Assembly: GCF_024298965.1 (NCBI RefSeq)
Contig: NZ_CP085193.1
Location: forward strand, 11,098,001-11,162,000
DNA: 64,000 nt
Reading direction: 5' to 3'
Source: Streptomyces rapamycinicus NRRL 5491
GTDB lineage: Bacteria > Actinomycetota > Actinomycetes > Streptomycetales > Streptomycetaceae
Positions within the stretch are counted from its first letter, which is position 1. Every line of letters starts with the position of its first letter. Position numbers and translations under genes: made by a program. The notes under the pieces were generated by a model, which was not told where the DNA came from, did not search any database, and saw only the letters and a list, made by a program, of their open reading frames with translations. Of the stretch, positions 15,583 to 26,500 are shown one piece after another.

Positions 15583-18486
15583 ATGTCAGAAAGCGGGGTG
15601 CCTGTGAGCTTGTTGGAATGCCACGATTCCACGGTTGGCGCCGGTCGGTCGGCGATCGGTTTCCGGAAGGACCAGGAGGACCGGGAAAATGAGGGGGGCC
15701 GCGCGCCCGGCGGGGCGCTTCCCGACCTGGTCGAGCGCGATGACATCCTGACCGGCCTGGGTCGCCTGCTCGCCGATGCCACGAAAGGCAAGGGGCAGCT
15801 GGCCGTCGTGGACGGGCCGCTGGGAAGTGGCAAGAGCAGGCTGGTGCACGAGTTCCTCGAAGACCTCGAACCGGGCGGCGCCCGCGTGCTGAGGGCCACC
15901 GCCTCGCTCCGCGAGCACCTTCTGCCGTTCGGCGTGGTGACCCAGCTCTTCCACGGCATGACGATTCCGCCGCCCAGCCGGGACCGGGTGCGCGCGCTGC
16001 TCGCCTCGGCGGTCGAACACACGGTCACCGACGGGCGGTTAGCCGGGAGCGGCTGGGAGACGCAGGTCGTCGACGTCTTCCAGAAGCTGACCATGGAGCT
16101 GGCCCATCTGGCCGAGACCACCCCCTTGGTGATCTGCGTCGACAACGCCCACTACCTGGACCAGCCCTCGCTGCACTTCCTCGCCGGCCTCGTCCCCTGG
16201 CTGCATTCCGCCCGTATCCTGGTGCTCCTCACCGATGACCACACCCTGCGGTGGCCGCGCTCGCCCCTGCTGGCCGGGCTGCTCTCGCAGAGTCCCAACG
16301 CCCACCGGATCGCCGTGCGGCCCCTGAGCCGCAGCGGAGTCGACGCCCTGGCCGTCCGGCTGCTCGGCCCGCACACCGCGTCCCCCCGGCTCACCGCGGA
16401 GTTCCACCGCATCAGCGGCGGCAACCCCTTGGCCGTGCAGGCCCTGATCATCGATCAGCAGGCGGGGGGCGCCTGCTACCCCGAAGGCTACGGACGGGCG
16501 CTGCTCGAGCTGGTGGCGCACTCCCGGCCGTCGATGCTGTCCGTGGTGCGCGCCCTCGCCGTGCTCGGCGGCACGGCACCGGTGGCGGACGTGGCCCGAC
16601 TGGCCGGAGTGGATTCCACGGTGACCGGCTGGGCCCTGCACGCCCTGTCCGGCGCCGGGCTGCTCACCAAGGGCCAGGCGTTCCGCCATCCGGTGGCCGC
16701 CACCGCCGTGCTGGACGACATGCCCGCCGACAGCCGGGCCGCACTGCACCGCGCGGCCGCCGAGCTGCTGCACGAGGCCGGGGCGCCCGCGCTGACGGTG
16801 GCCGGGCAGTTGCTCAGCGCCGGGGGCCCCGGTGCCGACTGCGCCACCGAGGTGCTGGTCACGGCCTCCGACGAGGCGCTGGCGACCGGCGATGTGGGCA
16901 CCGCGCTCAGCTGCTTGGACCTCGCCCAGCACACCCGGGCCGACGACCCCACCGCGGCACGCATCCGCGCCCGGCTCAGCAGGTTGGAGTGGCAGCTGAA
17001 ACCGCAGGTCGCCGTCCGCCATCTCCGCCCCCAGCTGCGCGACTTCACCGCGGGCCACCTGGACCGGCGGGAGGTCTCCGAACTGGTGCTGGGCCTGACC
17101 CAGGCCGGTGCGCTCGATGAGCTGACCGCCCTGCTGGAGGCCCTGCGCACCCGCGCCCACCAGGGCGCCGGCCCCGGAACCGAGGACATCCGCCCCCTGA
17201 CGAACTGGGCGGCGATGGCGTACCCCCTCCACACCGGGCTGCGGAAACTGGCCCATTCGGTGGCCGCCGCCACCCCGGAGGCCGCCCCCTGCCATGACCC
17301 GTGGCTGCCCTCGGCGGTCACCCTGGCCGACGATCTGATCAGCGGACGCAACGACCAGCTGACGCACCGCGCCGAACTGCTGCTGCGCACCTTCCACCTC
17401 GACCACGGCTCGCTGTGGAACGCCGAGTCCGGAGCGCTCGCCCTGCGCGCACTGCTCCACGCGGGCCGCCTGGACGAGGTCGTGGTCTGGTGCGAAAAGC
17501 TCGAGACCGAGGCCGCCGCCCACCAGGCCGTCGCCTGGCAGGGGAAGTTCCTCGCCATCCGCGCCGAGGCCCATCTGCGGCAGGGGCGCCTGACCTCCGC
17601 CCATGACCTGGCGGCCCGCGCCATGGCCCTCGTACCGCCCCAGGGCTGGGGCATCGGCCTGGCCGGGGTGCTGGGCTGCGCCATCCTGGCCGCCACCCGC
17701 TCCGGCAGGCTGGAGCAGGCGGAGAAGTATGTGGCGCAGCCGATCCCCGAGCAGGCCCTGTACGGCCGCCACGGCGCGCACTATCTGCACGCCCGGGGCC
17801 ACTACCGGCTGGCCACCCACCACCCTCAGGCCGCGCTCGCGGACTTCCTGGCCTGCGGCAGATTCGCCGAGACCTGGCAGACGCCCGGCCCCGACGTGGT
17901 CCCGTGGCGCACCAGCGCGGCCGAGGCATGGCTGGCACAGGACGACCAGGACCAGGCCAAGCGTCTGGTACGGGAGCAGATGGCCCGGCTGCTCCCGGGC
18001 CCCTCCCGGGCCCGCGGGCTGTCTCTGCGTACCCTGGCGGCGGTCAGCCGGGTCACCCGCCGCCCGCAACTGCTCACCGAGGCGGTCGACATGCTCAAGG
18101 ACAGCGGCGACGACTACGAGCTGGCCTGTGCGCTGATCGACCTCAGCACGGCCTTGAAGGACACCGGGGACCAGCGCAACGCCCGCCGGGTGGCCCACCG
18201 AGCCTGGCACCTGGCGAAGCAGACGGGGGCCGAGCACCTGTGCCGGGAGGCCGCGCTCGACCCCATCGACCCCGAGGCGGCGATGTCCGCGCATCAGCGC
18301 CAGGACGGGTTGTCCGCGCTCACCACACAGGAGCGGAGGATCGCGCTACTGGCGGCCAAGGGCTACACCAACCGCGAGATCGCCGCCAAGCTCTACATCA
18401 CCGCCAGCACGGTCGAGCAGCACCTCACCCGGGTGTTCCGTAAAGTCAACGTCAAGCGGCGGCAGGATCTGCCGCACTTCCTCTAG
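15583..18486 (+). CDS. LAL-family (large ATP-binding LuxR) transcriptional regulator
   Basis: About 967 residues from ATG 15583; GTG at 15604 and an upstream frame open to 15337 are alternatives, so the start is uncertain. The N-terminal AAA/STAND ATPase has Walker A GPLGSGKS (residues 78-85) and a Walker B-like LVICVDNAH (Asp187). A long helical middle follows. The C-terminal LuxR helix-turn-helix is LSALTTQERRIALLAAKGYTNREIAAKLYITASTVEQHL. LAL proteins are pathway-specific activators in many macrolide and ansamycin clusters, and this gene ends 17 bases from the convergent monooxygenase that flanks the PKS, so control of the cluster is likely. A TTA codon at 16039-16041 (residue 153) would make it depend on bldA and so on development. 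Confidence 0.9.
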   Translation: MSESGVPVSLLECHDSTVGAGRSAIGFRKDQEDRENEGGRAPGGALPDLVERDDILTGLGRLLADATKGKGQLAVVDGPLGSGKSRLVHEFLEDLEPGGARVLRATASLREHLLPFGVVTQLFHGMTIPPPSRDRVRALLASAVEHTVTDGRLAGSGWETQVVDVFQKLTMELAHLAETTPLVICVDNAHYLDQPSLHFLAGLVPWLHSARILVLLTDDHTLRWPRSPLLAGLLSQSPNAHRIAVRPLSRSGVDALAVRLLGPHTASPRLTAEFHRISGGNPLAVQALIIDQQAGGACYPEGYGRALLELVAHSRPSMLSVVRALAVLGGTAPVADVARLAGVDSTVTGWALHALSGAGLLTKGQAFRHPVAATAVLDDMPADSRAALHRAAAELLHEAGAPALTVAGQLLSAGGPGADCATEVLVTASDEALATGDVGTALSCLDLAQHTRADDPTAARIRARLSRLEWQLKPQVAVRHLRPQLRDFTAGHLDRREVSELVLGLTQAGALDELTALLEALRTRAHQGAGPGTEDIRPLTNWAAMAYPLHTGLRKLAHSVAAATPEAAPCHDPWLPSAVTLADDLISGRNDQLTHRAELLLRTFHLDHGSLWNAESGALALRALLHAGRLDEVVVWCEKLETEAAAHQAVAWQGKFLAIRAEAHLRQGRLTSAHDLAARAMALVPPQGWGIGLAGVLGCAILAATRSGRLEQAEKYVAQPIPEQALYGRHGAHYLHARGHYRLATHHPQAALADFLACGRFAETWQTPGPDVVPWRTSAAEAWLAQDDQDQAKRLVREQMARLLPGPSRARGLSLRTLAAVSRVTRRPQLLTEAVDMLKDSGDDYELACALIDLSTALKDTGDQRNARRVAHRAWHLAKQTGAEHLCREAALDPIDPEAAMSAHQRQDGLSALTTQERRIALLAAKGYTNREIAAKLYITASTVEQHLTRVFRKVNVKRRQDLPHFL

Positions 18487-18503
18487 CCTCCTTCTCACTC
18501 CGG

Positions 18504-20102
18504 TCACTTCACCAGCCCGGACCTGAACTGGTTGACCAGCTCGGCGAGTTCACGTGAGGTGCGGGCCGCGCCATAGATGTGGTGATCCGGGCGCACCAGC
18601 AGGAACCGTGCCCGTGCCGCTCGCAGAAACGGCAGATACACCTCGTCGACGTCGATGACGGCACCCGGTGCCGCCTCGGCACCCTCCGCCACCATATGCA
18701 CCACACGCGTACCGAGCCCGGTGAGGAAGGTGAGCTCGGACTCCTCAAGCGCCACGGCCGGATCCGCCGACCCCAGCAGCACCGGACCGGTGCCCACCAC
18801 CTCGTCGAACAGCCCGGTCGCGCCCTCGTGCCGCACCCGGCCCTGGGGCATCACCTCCCCGGCCGGTGGCACCGGCGCCGTGCCGATGCCGGTGTACAGC
18901 AGGCCGGTCCGCAGCGGCGGACCCGCGGCGCCGCGCTGCCCGCCCCGGCCGGTGTCGGCGCCGCCCGCGAGCAGCGAGGCGTCCCGGCTCGTGGCGGTGG
19001 CGGCGTCGGTCACGCACAGCACTCTGCCCAGCCGCACCGCCGTGTCGATGGCCTCCCGCACATGGCCGACGCGCTCTCGCGGATAGGTGTCCAGCAGTCC
19101 CTCACCTGCGGCGCCCCGCAGCACCAGATCCAGCTTCCAGGACAGATTGAGCACGTCCCGGATGCCCGCGCACATGCCCTGACCGGTGAACGGCGGCATC
19201 AGATGGGCGGCGTCCCCGGCCAGCAGCACCCGCCCCCGCCGCCACTCGTCCGCCCAGGCGGCCTGGAAGCTGTAGACGGCGTGCCGGTGCAGGGTGGCGT
19301 TCTCCGGGGTGACGTCGAAGCGCTCCAGCAGCCGCCAGGCCGTCTCCGCCCGGTTCAGCTCGGCCACGCTCTCCCCGGGCAGCCGCATGAACTCCCAGCG
19401 CCTGCGCCCCGGTCCGCTTCCCACCGCCGTCGTGGGCCGGGCCGGATCGCAGTGCTGCACATTGAGCGGGGAGAACACCCGCGGTTCGTGGAGCACCACA
19501 TCGCACAGCAGCCAGTCGAAGGAGAAGCCGAGATCCGTCCGGCGCACCCCGATGTGGTCGCGGACGAAACTGTTCGCCCCGTCGCACCCGACCACCCACG
19601 AGGCGCCGCACCGCAGCCGCTCACCCGCCGTGTCGGTCGCGGTGAGCTCCACTCCGGTACCGTCGTCCACCAGGTCCGCCGCCTCGTAACCGCGCAGCAC
19701 CCGCAGGTTGGGCAACTCCTCGGCGCGGGCGCACAGCACCGCCTCCAGCGCGGGCTGGTGCATCGTGGTCGTCTCCGGCCAGCCGTGCACACCGCGTTCG
19801 GCGAGCTCGACCCGTAGCAGGGACCTGCCCTCGGCATTGCGCCAGTCGTAGGCGTCGGCCGGCAGACCGATCTCCGGATACGACCCGGCCACCCCCAGCG
19901 ACGCCAGGGTCCGGGCCGTCTCACCGTCGAAGCTGGTCGCCCGCGGCAGTGTGTACGGCTGCTCCCACCGCTCCACGACCAGCACCCGCCACCCCCGGGT
20001 GGCCAGCAGGATGGACAGCACCTGACCGATGGGTCCGTAGCCGACGACGAGCACATCCGCATCCGGAGTGTCCGGCCCCCTGCCAGAGCCCGCAGAGCAC
20101 AT
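18504..20102 (-). CDS. Rif-Orf19/GdmM/MhpA-like FAD aromatic monooxygenase
   Basis: About 532 residues. The FAD-binding VLVVGYGPIGQVLSILLATRGW, the DG motif VVGCDGANSFVRDHIGVRR and the GD motif GRVLLAGDAAHLMPPFTGQGMCAGIRDVLNLSWKL mark a class A flavin hydroxylase of the 3-(3-hydroxyphenyl)propionate hydroxylase type. The ATG at 20102 is preferred because GGGAGG lies just upstream; the frame opens five codons earlier at 20117. From memory, relatives in ansamycin clusters hydroxylate or oxidise the AHBA-derived ring and help form the benzoquinone or naphthoquinone. The gene is divergent from the PKS, sharing its 202-bp control region, so it most likely acts on the PKS-bound or released polyketide. 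The assignment to ring oxidation is by family and position. Confidence 0.82.
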   Translation of the reverse strand: MCSAGSGRGPDTPDADVLVVGYGPIGQVLSILLATRGWRVLVVERWEQPYTLPRATSFDGETARTLASLGVAGSYPEIGLPADAYDWRNAEGRSLLRVELAERGVHGWPETTTMHQPALEAVLCARAEELPNLRVLRGYEAADLVDDGTGVELTATDTAGERLRCGASWVVGCDGANSFVRDHIGVRRTDLGFSFDWLLCDVVLHEPRVFSPLNVQHCDPARPTTAVGSGPGRRRWEFMRLPGESVAELNRAETAWRLLERFDVTPENATLHRHAVYSFQAAWADEWRRGRVLLAGDAAHLMPPFTGQGMCAGIRDVLNLSWKLDLVLRGAAGEGLLDTYPRERVGHVREAIDTAVRLGRVLCVTDAATATSRDASLLAGGADTGRGGQRGAAGPPLRTGLLYTGIGTAPVPPAGEVMPQGRVRHEGATGLFDEVVGTGPVLLGSADPAVALEESELTFLTGLGTRVVHMVAEGAEAAPGAVIDVDEVYLPFLRAARARFLLVRPDHHIYGAARTSRELAELVNQFRSGLVK

Positions 20103-20304
20103 CCACGCCTCCCTCATCCGGTGCCGCGAAGCTATCAGCGGAGGCCCGAACGGACTGTGACAAAGGGGGCTTGACGATCACGAAGTAAGGGGGGATGAGG
20201 GGGGTGAATCAGGGGATTCTCCTAGTTTTCCGGTGTGAAGCTGGAGTGGGTGAAGCCGCTGACGCGTCACCTGGAACCCTGACCGCAGGGAGGGTAGAGG
20301 TGGC
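20103..20304. promoter_or_regulatory. Divergent control region of PKS genes and monooxygenase
   Basis: 202 bp separate the monooxygenase start and the first PKS gene. It holds purine-rich GGGG runs (about 20185-20205) and, at 20210-20225, CAGGGGATTCTCCTAG, which matches 13 of 16 positions of the CTVGGGAWWTCCCBAG site recalled for PimM-type LuxR regulators. That makes it a candidate site for the LAL activator, though LAL sites are not well defined. Confidence 0.45.
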
Positions 20305-23300
20305 ATGCTGCGCACCGAACTGATCCGCCCGATCCAGGACCTCCTCACCGAACAGAGCCGCCGCTTCGGCGCCAAGACCGCTTACGCCGACGCCCGGCGC
20401 GCCATCAGCTACGCCGAGCTCGAGGCGCGCACCCGCCGGCTCGCCGGCCATCTGGCCGGACTGAGCCTGCTGCCGGGCGACCGCGTGGCCATGTACCTCG
20501 GCAACCGCGTCGAGCTGGTGGAGAGCTACTTCGCCATCGTCCGCGCCGGGGGGATCGGCGTTCCGGTCAACCCACATGTCTCCCAGGCCGAACTGGAGCA
20601 TCTGCTCACCGTCAGCGGCAGTCAGGTCGTCATCACGGACTCCGCCCACCTGCCGCTGCTGCGCCGGCTCGACCCCGGAGCGAGTCCGCTGACCGTGCTG
20701 GTGGTGGGGGAGGACCCGGTCCCCGCGGGCTGCCTGTCCTACGAGCGGTTCGCCACCACCGAGCCCGACACCCCGGCCCGCGACGCCCACGGACTCGACG
20801 ACATCGCCTGGATGCTCTTCACCTCCGGCACCACCAGCAAGCCCAAGGGTGTGCTCGCCACCCAGCGCAACTGCCTCTGGTCGGTCGCCGCGTCGTACGT
20901 ACCCGCGCTCGGCCTCACCGCCGAGGACCGGGTGCTCTGGCCGCTGCCCCTGTTCCACAGCCTCTCCCACATCGTGTGCGTGCTGGCCGTGACCGCCGTC
21001 GGGGCGACCGCCCGGATCACCGACGGACACTCCGCCGAAGACGTGCTGGAGCTGTGGGGCCAGGAGCGCTCCACGGTCATCGCCGGAGTCCCCACGCTGT
21101 ACCACTACCTCGTCCGTGCCTCCAAAGCGCCCGGGTTCACCGCCCCTGACCTGCGGGTGGGCCTGGTCGGCGGCGCCGTGACCACGGCGGCGCTACGGCG
21201 CTCGGTCGAGGACGCCTTCGGGGCCCCGCTCATCGACGCGTACGGCAGCACCGAGACCTCCGGTTCCATCGCCATCAACTGGCCGACCGGGCCCAGGGTC
21301 GAGGGCTCCTGCGGACTTCCCGTCCCCGGCCTCGCCCTGCGGGTGGTCGACCACCGCACCGGCCTGGACGTACCCGACGGGACCGAGGGCGAGGTGTGGG
21401 TCCGCGGCCCGAACATCATGGCGGGCTACCACGACCAGCCCGAAGCCACCGCCGAGGCGCTGCGCGACGGCTGGTTCCACACCGGCGACCTCGCCCGCCG
21501 TGACCGGGACGGCTATCTGACGGTCACCGGGCGGCTCAAGGAACTCATCATCCGCGCCGGGGAGAACATCCACCCCGTCGAGGTGGAGGACGTCCTGCGG
21601 ACGGCGCCCGGCGTGGCCGACGCCGCAGTGGTCGGCAAACCGCACGACGTCTTCGGCGAAGTCCCGGTGGCCTTCGTCGTCCCCGCCCCCGGCGGCTTCG
21701 ACCCGGCCCAGGCGCTCGCCCTGTGCCGGGAGCGGCTCTCGTACTTCAAGGTGCCCGAGGAGCTGTACGAGATCGAGCGGATCCCGCGCACCGCGACCGG
21801 CAAGGTCACCCGGCACCGGCTGCTGGACGGCCCGGCACGGCTGCGCGCGGTGGGCAACGCCCACCATGACGCGCTCTTCCGTACGAGGTGGGTCCCACAG
21901 CCGTCGGCTCCACAGCCGTCAGCCCCTCAGGCATCGGTCCCTCAGATGGCTGCCTCACGCCCTCGGCCCGGCCGTTGGGTCCTGCTCGGGCGGCATGCCC
22001 CCGGGTTCGTCGGTCTGCTGCGGGCCTCGATTGGTACCGAGTTGGGCGAGCACGTCGACACGGTCGACCTGAGAGCGGCGGTGGCTGCCGGAAGTCCCCC
22101 GCCCGCCGTAGCTCTGCTTTCGGCCCCCGCGGACACCACCGAGGGTGTCCTGAGGGACGTCGAGACGTGGCTGGCCTCCGCCGAACTGTCCGATGCGCTG
22201 CTGGTGGTGGTCACCCAAAGCGCCGTGGCGACGACCGCGGGCGAGGATGTGCCGAACCCGGAACAGGCCGCGTTGTGGGGGCTGGCGCGCTCCCTGCAAG
22301 CCGCTCATCCCGGCCGTATCGCCATCGTCGACCTCGACGCGCCCGATGACGAGACGTGTGCCGGTGCGCTGTTGGCGGCGGTGGCGTCGGGCGAGCCCCA
22401 GAGCGCGGTGCGCTCGGGCGTCGTGCTGCTGCCACGGCTCGAACGCGTGGCCCTGGATATGGGTCTGGGCATGGGCCCGGACACCGAGCCGGATGCGTCC
22501 GTGGCCTTCGACCCCCATGGCACCGCGGTCGTCACCGGAGTGGACACCCGGCGCGGCGCCGCGATCGCCCGGCATCTGGTGACCGGTTACGGCGTACGCC
22601 AACTGTTGCTGATCGCTCCACCGGGGCAGGGCGGCCGGGCCTACGAGCTCTGCACCCAGCTCACCGATGCCGGAGCCGGTGTCCGACTGGTCGAATGCGA
22701 CTTGGACAACCGCACCAAACTGCGGCGGGCGCTGGCGAAGGCCACCAGCCCCCTGAGCGTGGTCGTCCACGCCTGGGAGGCCGTGGACGAGCCGTCGGAC
22801 GGGCGCGTGGTCGCCGAGGCCAGGACGCTGTACGAGCTCACCCGGAAGGCAGATCTCACCGCGTTCGTGCTGTCCTCCTCGACCAAGGGGTTGCTGGGCG
22901 CGGCAGGGGAGACCACCGAGGCCGCCTCCGCCGCCTTCCTCGACGCCTACGCCCAGCATCTGCGTATGCGAGGGGTACCGGCTCAGTCCATCGCCTGGGG
23001 GCCGTGGGAGGGAGAGACCGACGAGACGACCGGTGCGCTGAGCTCCAGGGAGGCGCTCGCCGCGCTGGACGCCGCCCTGGGCGTGGACCACGCCCAACTC
23101 GTCGCCATGAAGCTCGACCCGACCGCCGTGCCGACCGGGACGGCCTCCCCGCTGCTCCAGGACCTGATCGACGTCCCGGCCCGTACCGCCACCGTGGACG
23201 AGGCCGTCACGGTCGCCCTGCGGGAGCGGCTGATGGACACGCACGAGGCCGACCGGGACCGGCTCCTCACGGATCTCGTCCGCGAACACCTGGCCGACCT

Positions 23301-23570
23301 GCTCGGCCTGGCCGACAAGCACGCCGTAGAGCCCGAGCGGGCCTTCACCGACCTGGGCCTGACTTCGGTCACGGTGGTGGAGCTGCGCAACCGGCTGAGC
23401 GAGGCCACCGGGCTCCGCCTGCCCGCCACCTCCGCCTTCGACCACCCCACACCGGTGGCGTTGGGGAGCCTGCTGCGGCGGGAACTGCTCGGCGGTACGG
23501 GAGTGCCGACCGTCCCGCTCCTGGCCCCCGATTCGGTCCCGGCTCCGGCCCCGGTTTCGACTGTGGTCGC
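20305..23570 (+). other. PKS 1 loading module: AL - KR remnant - ACP
   Basis: The adenylating domain has [10 protein letters not shown] (residues 173-182), YGSTETSG from 313, the hinge region [19 protein letters not shown] around 392 and the catalytic Lys500 in RTATGKVTR. The following domain keeps the KR shape but lacks function: the NADPH loop reads [10 protein letters not shown] instead of TGGTGALG, and the position of the catalytic Tyr is Glu872 (GETTEAAS). ACP0 carries [15 protein letters not shown] with Ser1021, a variation on the usual GFDS. The acid is activated as its adenylate and passed to this ACP; AHBA is the inferred substrate. Confidence 0.85.
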
Positions 23571-26500
23571 GGGGGCGGGTCCGGTCGATGACCCGATCGC
23601 GATCGTGGGGATGGCCTGCCGGTTGCCGGGTGGGGTCGGGTCGCCGGAGGAGTTGTGGGAGCTGGTTCTGGCAGGTGGTGAGGGTATCGGGGAGTTCCCG
23701 GCGGATCGGGGGTGGGATCTGGAGCACCTCTTCGACCCGGATCCGGATCACGCGGGGACGAGCTATGCGCGTCGGGGCGGGTTTCTGTATGACGCGGGGG
23801 AGTTCGACGCCGATTTCTTCGGGATTTCGCCGCGTGAGGCGCTGGCGATGGATCCGCAGCAGCGGTTGCTGTTGGAGACGTCATGGGAGGCTTTGGAGCG
23901 GGCCGGGATCGATCCGGTCTCGTTGCGGGGCCAGGACGTGGGCGTCTTCGCCGGGATGATGCATCAGGACTACGGAGTCGGCTCCACCGAAGGAGCAGAT
24001 GCCCCCGCCGGTCTGGAAGGCCACCTGATGACCGGCACCTCGGCGAGCGTGGTGTCGGGTCGGGTGTCGTATGTGTTGGGGTTCGAGGGTCCTGCGGTGA
24101 CGGTGGACACGGCCTGTTCGTCGTCGTTGGTGGCGTTGCATCTGGCGGGTCAGGCGTTGCGGGCGGGGGAGTGCTCGATGGCGCTGGCCGGTGGGGTGAC
24201 GGTGATGGCGGGGCCGGATGCCTTTGTGGAGTTCTCCCGTCAGCGCGGCCTCGCCGCCGATGGTCGCTGCAAGTCGTTCGCGGCCTCGGCGGATGGTACG
24301 GGGTGGGCTGAGGGCGTGGGTGTGGTGGTTTTGGAGCGGTTGTCGGATGCGGAGCGGAACGGTCACCGGGTGTTGGCGGTGGTGCGGGGCAGTGCGGTGA
24401 ATCAGGACGGTGCGTCGAATGGGCTGACGGCGCCGAATGGTCCGTCGCAGCAGCGGGTGATCCGGCGGGCGTTGGCGGGGGCTGGGTTGGTGGCGGGTGA
24501 TGTGGACGCGGTGGAGGCGCATGGGACGGGTACGCCGCTGGGTGATCCGATCGAGGCGCAGGCGGTGCTGGCGACGTACGGCCAGGATCGTGATCGGCCG
24601 CTGTTGATGGGGTCGTTGAAGTCGAATATTGGTCATGCGCAGGCGGCTGCGGGTGTGGCAGGTGTGATCAAGATGGTGTTGGCGTTGCGGTATGGGGTGT
24701 TGCCGAGGACGTTGCATGTGGATGAGCCTTCGCGGCAGGTGGATTGGTCGTCGGGTGCGGTGGAGTTGCTGACGGAGGAGCGGGTGTGGCCTGAGGTGGG
24801 GCGTGTGCGTCGGGCGGGGGTGTCGGGGTTCGGGGTGAGTGGGACGAATGCGCATGTGATTTTGGAGCAGGCGCCGGGGGTGGCTGTGGGGGTGGTGGCG
24901 GAGGCTTCGGGTCGTGGTCGTGGTGGTGTGGTGCCGTTGGTGGTGTCGGGGCGTGGTGGTGCGGGGTTGCGGGGGCAGGCGCGGAGGTTGCTGGATTTCG
25001 TTGAGGGTCGTCCGGATGTGGGTGTGGTGGAGCTGGGGGCGGCGTTGGCTTGTGGTCGGGCGGGGTTGTCGGATCGTGCGGTGGTGGTGGCGGGGGATCG
25101 GGAGGAGGCTCTGGCGGGGCTGGTGGCGGTGGCGGAGGGTGGTGGTGCGGGGAGGGCTGAGGTTCGGGGTCGGGTGGTGTTGGTGTTTCCTGGTCAGGGG
25201 GCGCAGTGGGTGGGGATGGGTGCGGAGTTGTTGGAGTCGAGTGTGGTGTTTGCGGAGGGGCTTTGGGAGTGTGCGGGGGTGTTGGATCCGTTGACGGGTT
25301 GGTCGTTGGTGGATGTGGTGCGGGGTGTTGGGGGTGTGGGGTTGTTGGAGCGGGTGGATGTGGTGCAGGTGGTGTCGTTTGCGGTGATGGTGGGGTTGGC
25401 GCGGGTGTGGTTGGCGGCTGGTGTGGTGCCGTCGGCGGTGGTGGGTCATTCGCAGGGGGAGATTGCGGCGGCGTGTGTGGCGGGTGGGTTGTCGTTGGAG
25501 GATGCGGCGCGGGTGGTGGTGTTGCGTAGTCGGGCGATTGCGGCGGGGCTGTCGGGTGGTGGGGGGATGGTGTCGCTGGGTGTGGGTGTGGGTGAGGCGG
25601 AGTTGTTGGTGTCCCGTTGGGGTGGTCGGGTTGAGGTGGCGGCGGTGAATGGGCCGTTGTCGGTGGTGGTGGCTGGTGAGCCGGGGGCGTTGGGGGAGTT
25701 GGTGGGGGAGTGTGAGGGCGTGGGGGTGCGGGCTCGGTGGATCGATGTGGATTACGCGTCGCATACGGTGCAGGTGGAGGCGATCGAGGGGGAGTTGGCG
25801 CGTTCGTTGTCGCGGGTCCGGCCGGTGTCCTCGGGTATTCCGTTCTTCTCCACGGTGGAGGGGGAGTGGTTGGATACGGCTGAGTTGGATGCCGGGTACT
25901 GGTACCGCAATCTGCGGAGCACCGTCCGCTTCGCCCCGGCCATTGAGCGCCTGTTGGAGGAGGGCTTCCGGGCGTTCGTTGAGGTGAGTGCGCATCCGGT
26001 GCTGACGATGAGTATTGAGGCGGCGGCAGAGCAAGCGGACGCCGGACCGGTCGTGGTGACCGGGACGCTTCGCCGGGGTGAGGGTGGTATGCGCCGTGTG
26101 CTGACCTCCCTGGCCGAGGCGTATGTACGCGGTGTCACCGTCGACTGGTCCGCCCTGCTCGGCGACGTCCCCGCACACACCGCGTGTGACCTCCCGACCT
26201 ACGCCTTCCAACGCCAGCATTACTGGCTGAAGCGCGGCCCCCGGACCGGTGAGGTGACCGCCATCGGCCTCGCCGGTGCTCAGCATCCTCTGCTGGGCGC
26301 TTGGGTGGAATTGCCGGATACGGACGGGGCGTTGTTCACCTCCCGCCTGTCGCTGAGCACCCACCCGTGGCTGGCCGATCACACGGTGGCCGGTATGGCC
26401 GTCCTCCCCGGATCGGCCCTTGTGGAGCTGGCGGTGCGCGCCGGTGACGAGGTCGGCTGCGGCGGTGTCGACGAGTTGCTGATCGAAGCCCCGATCGTGC

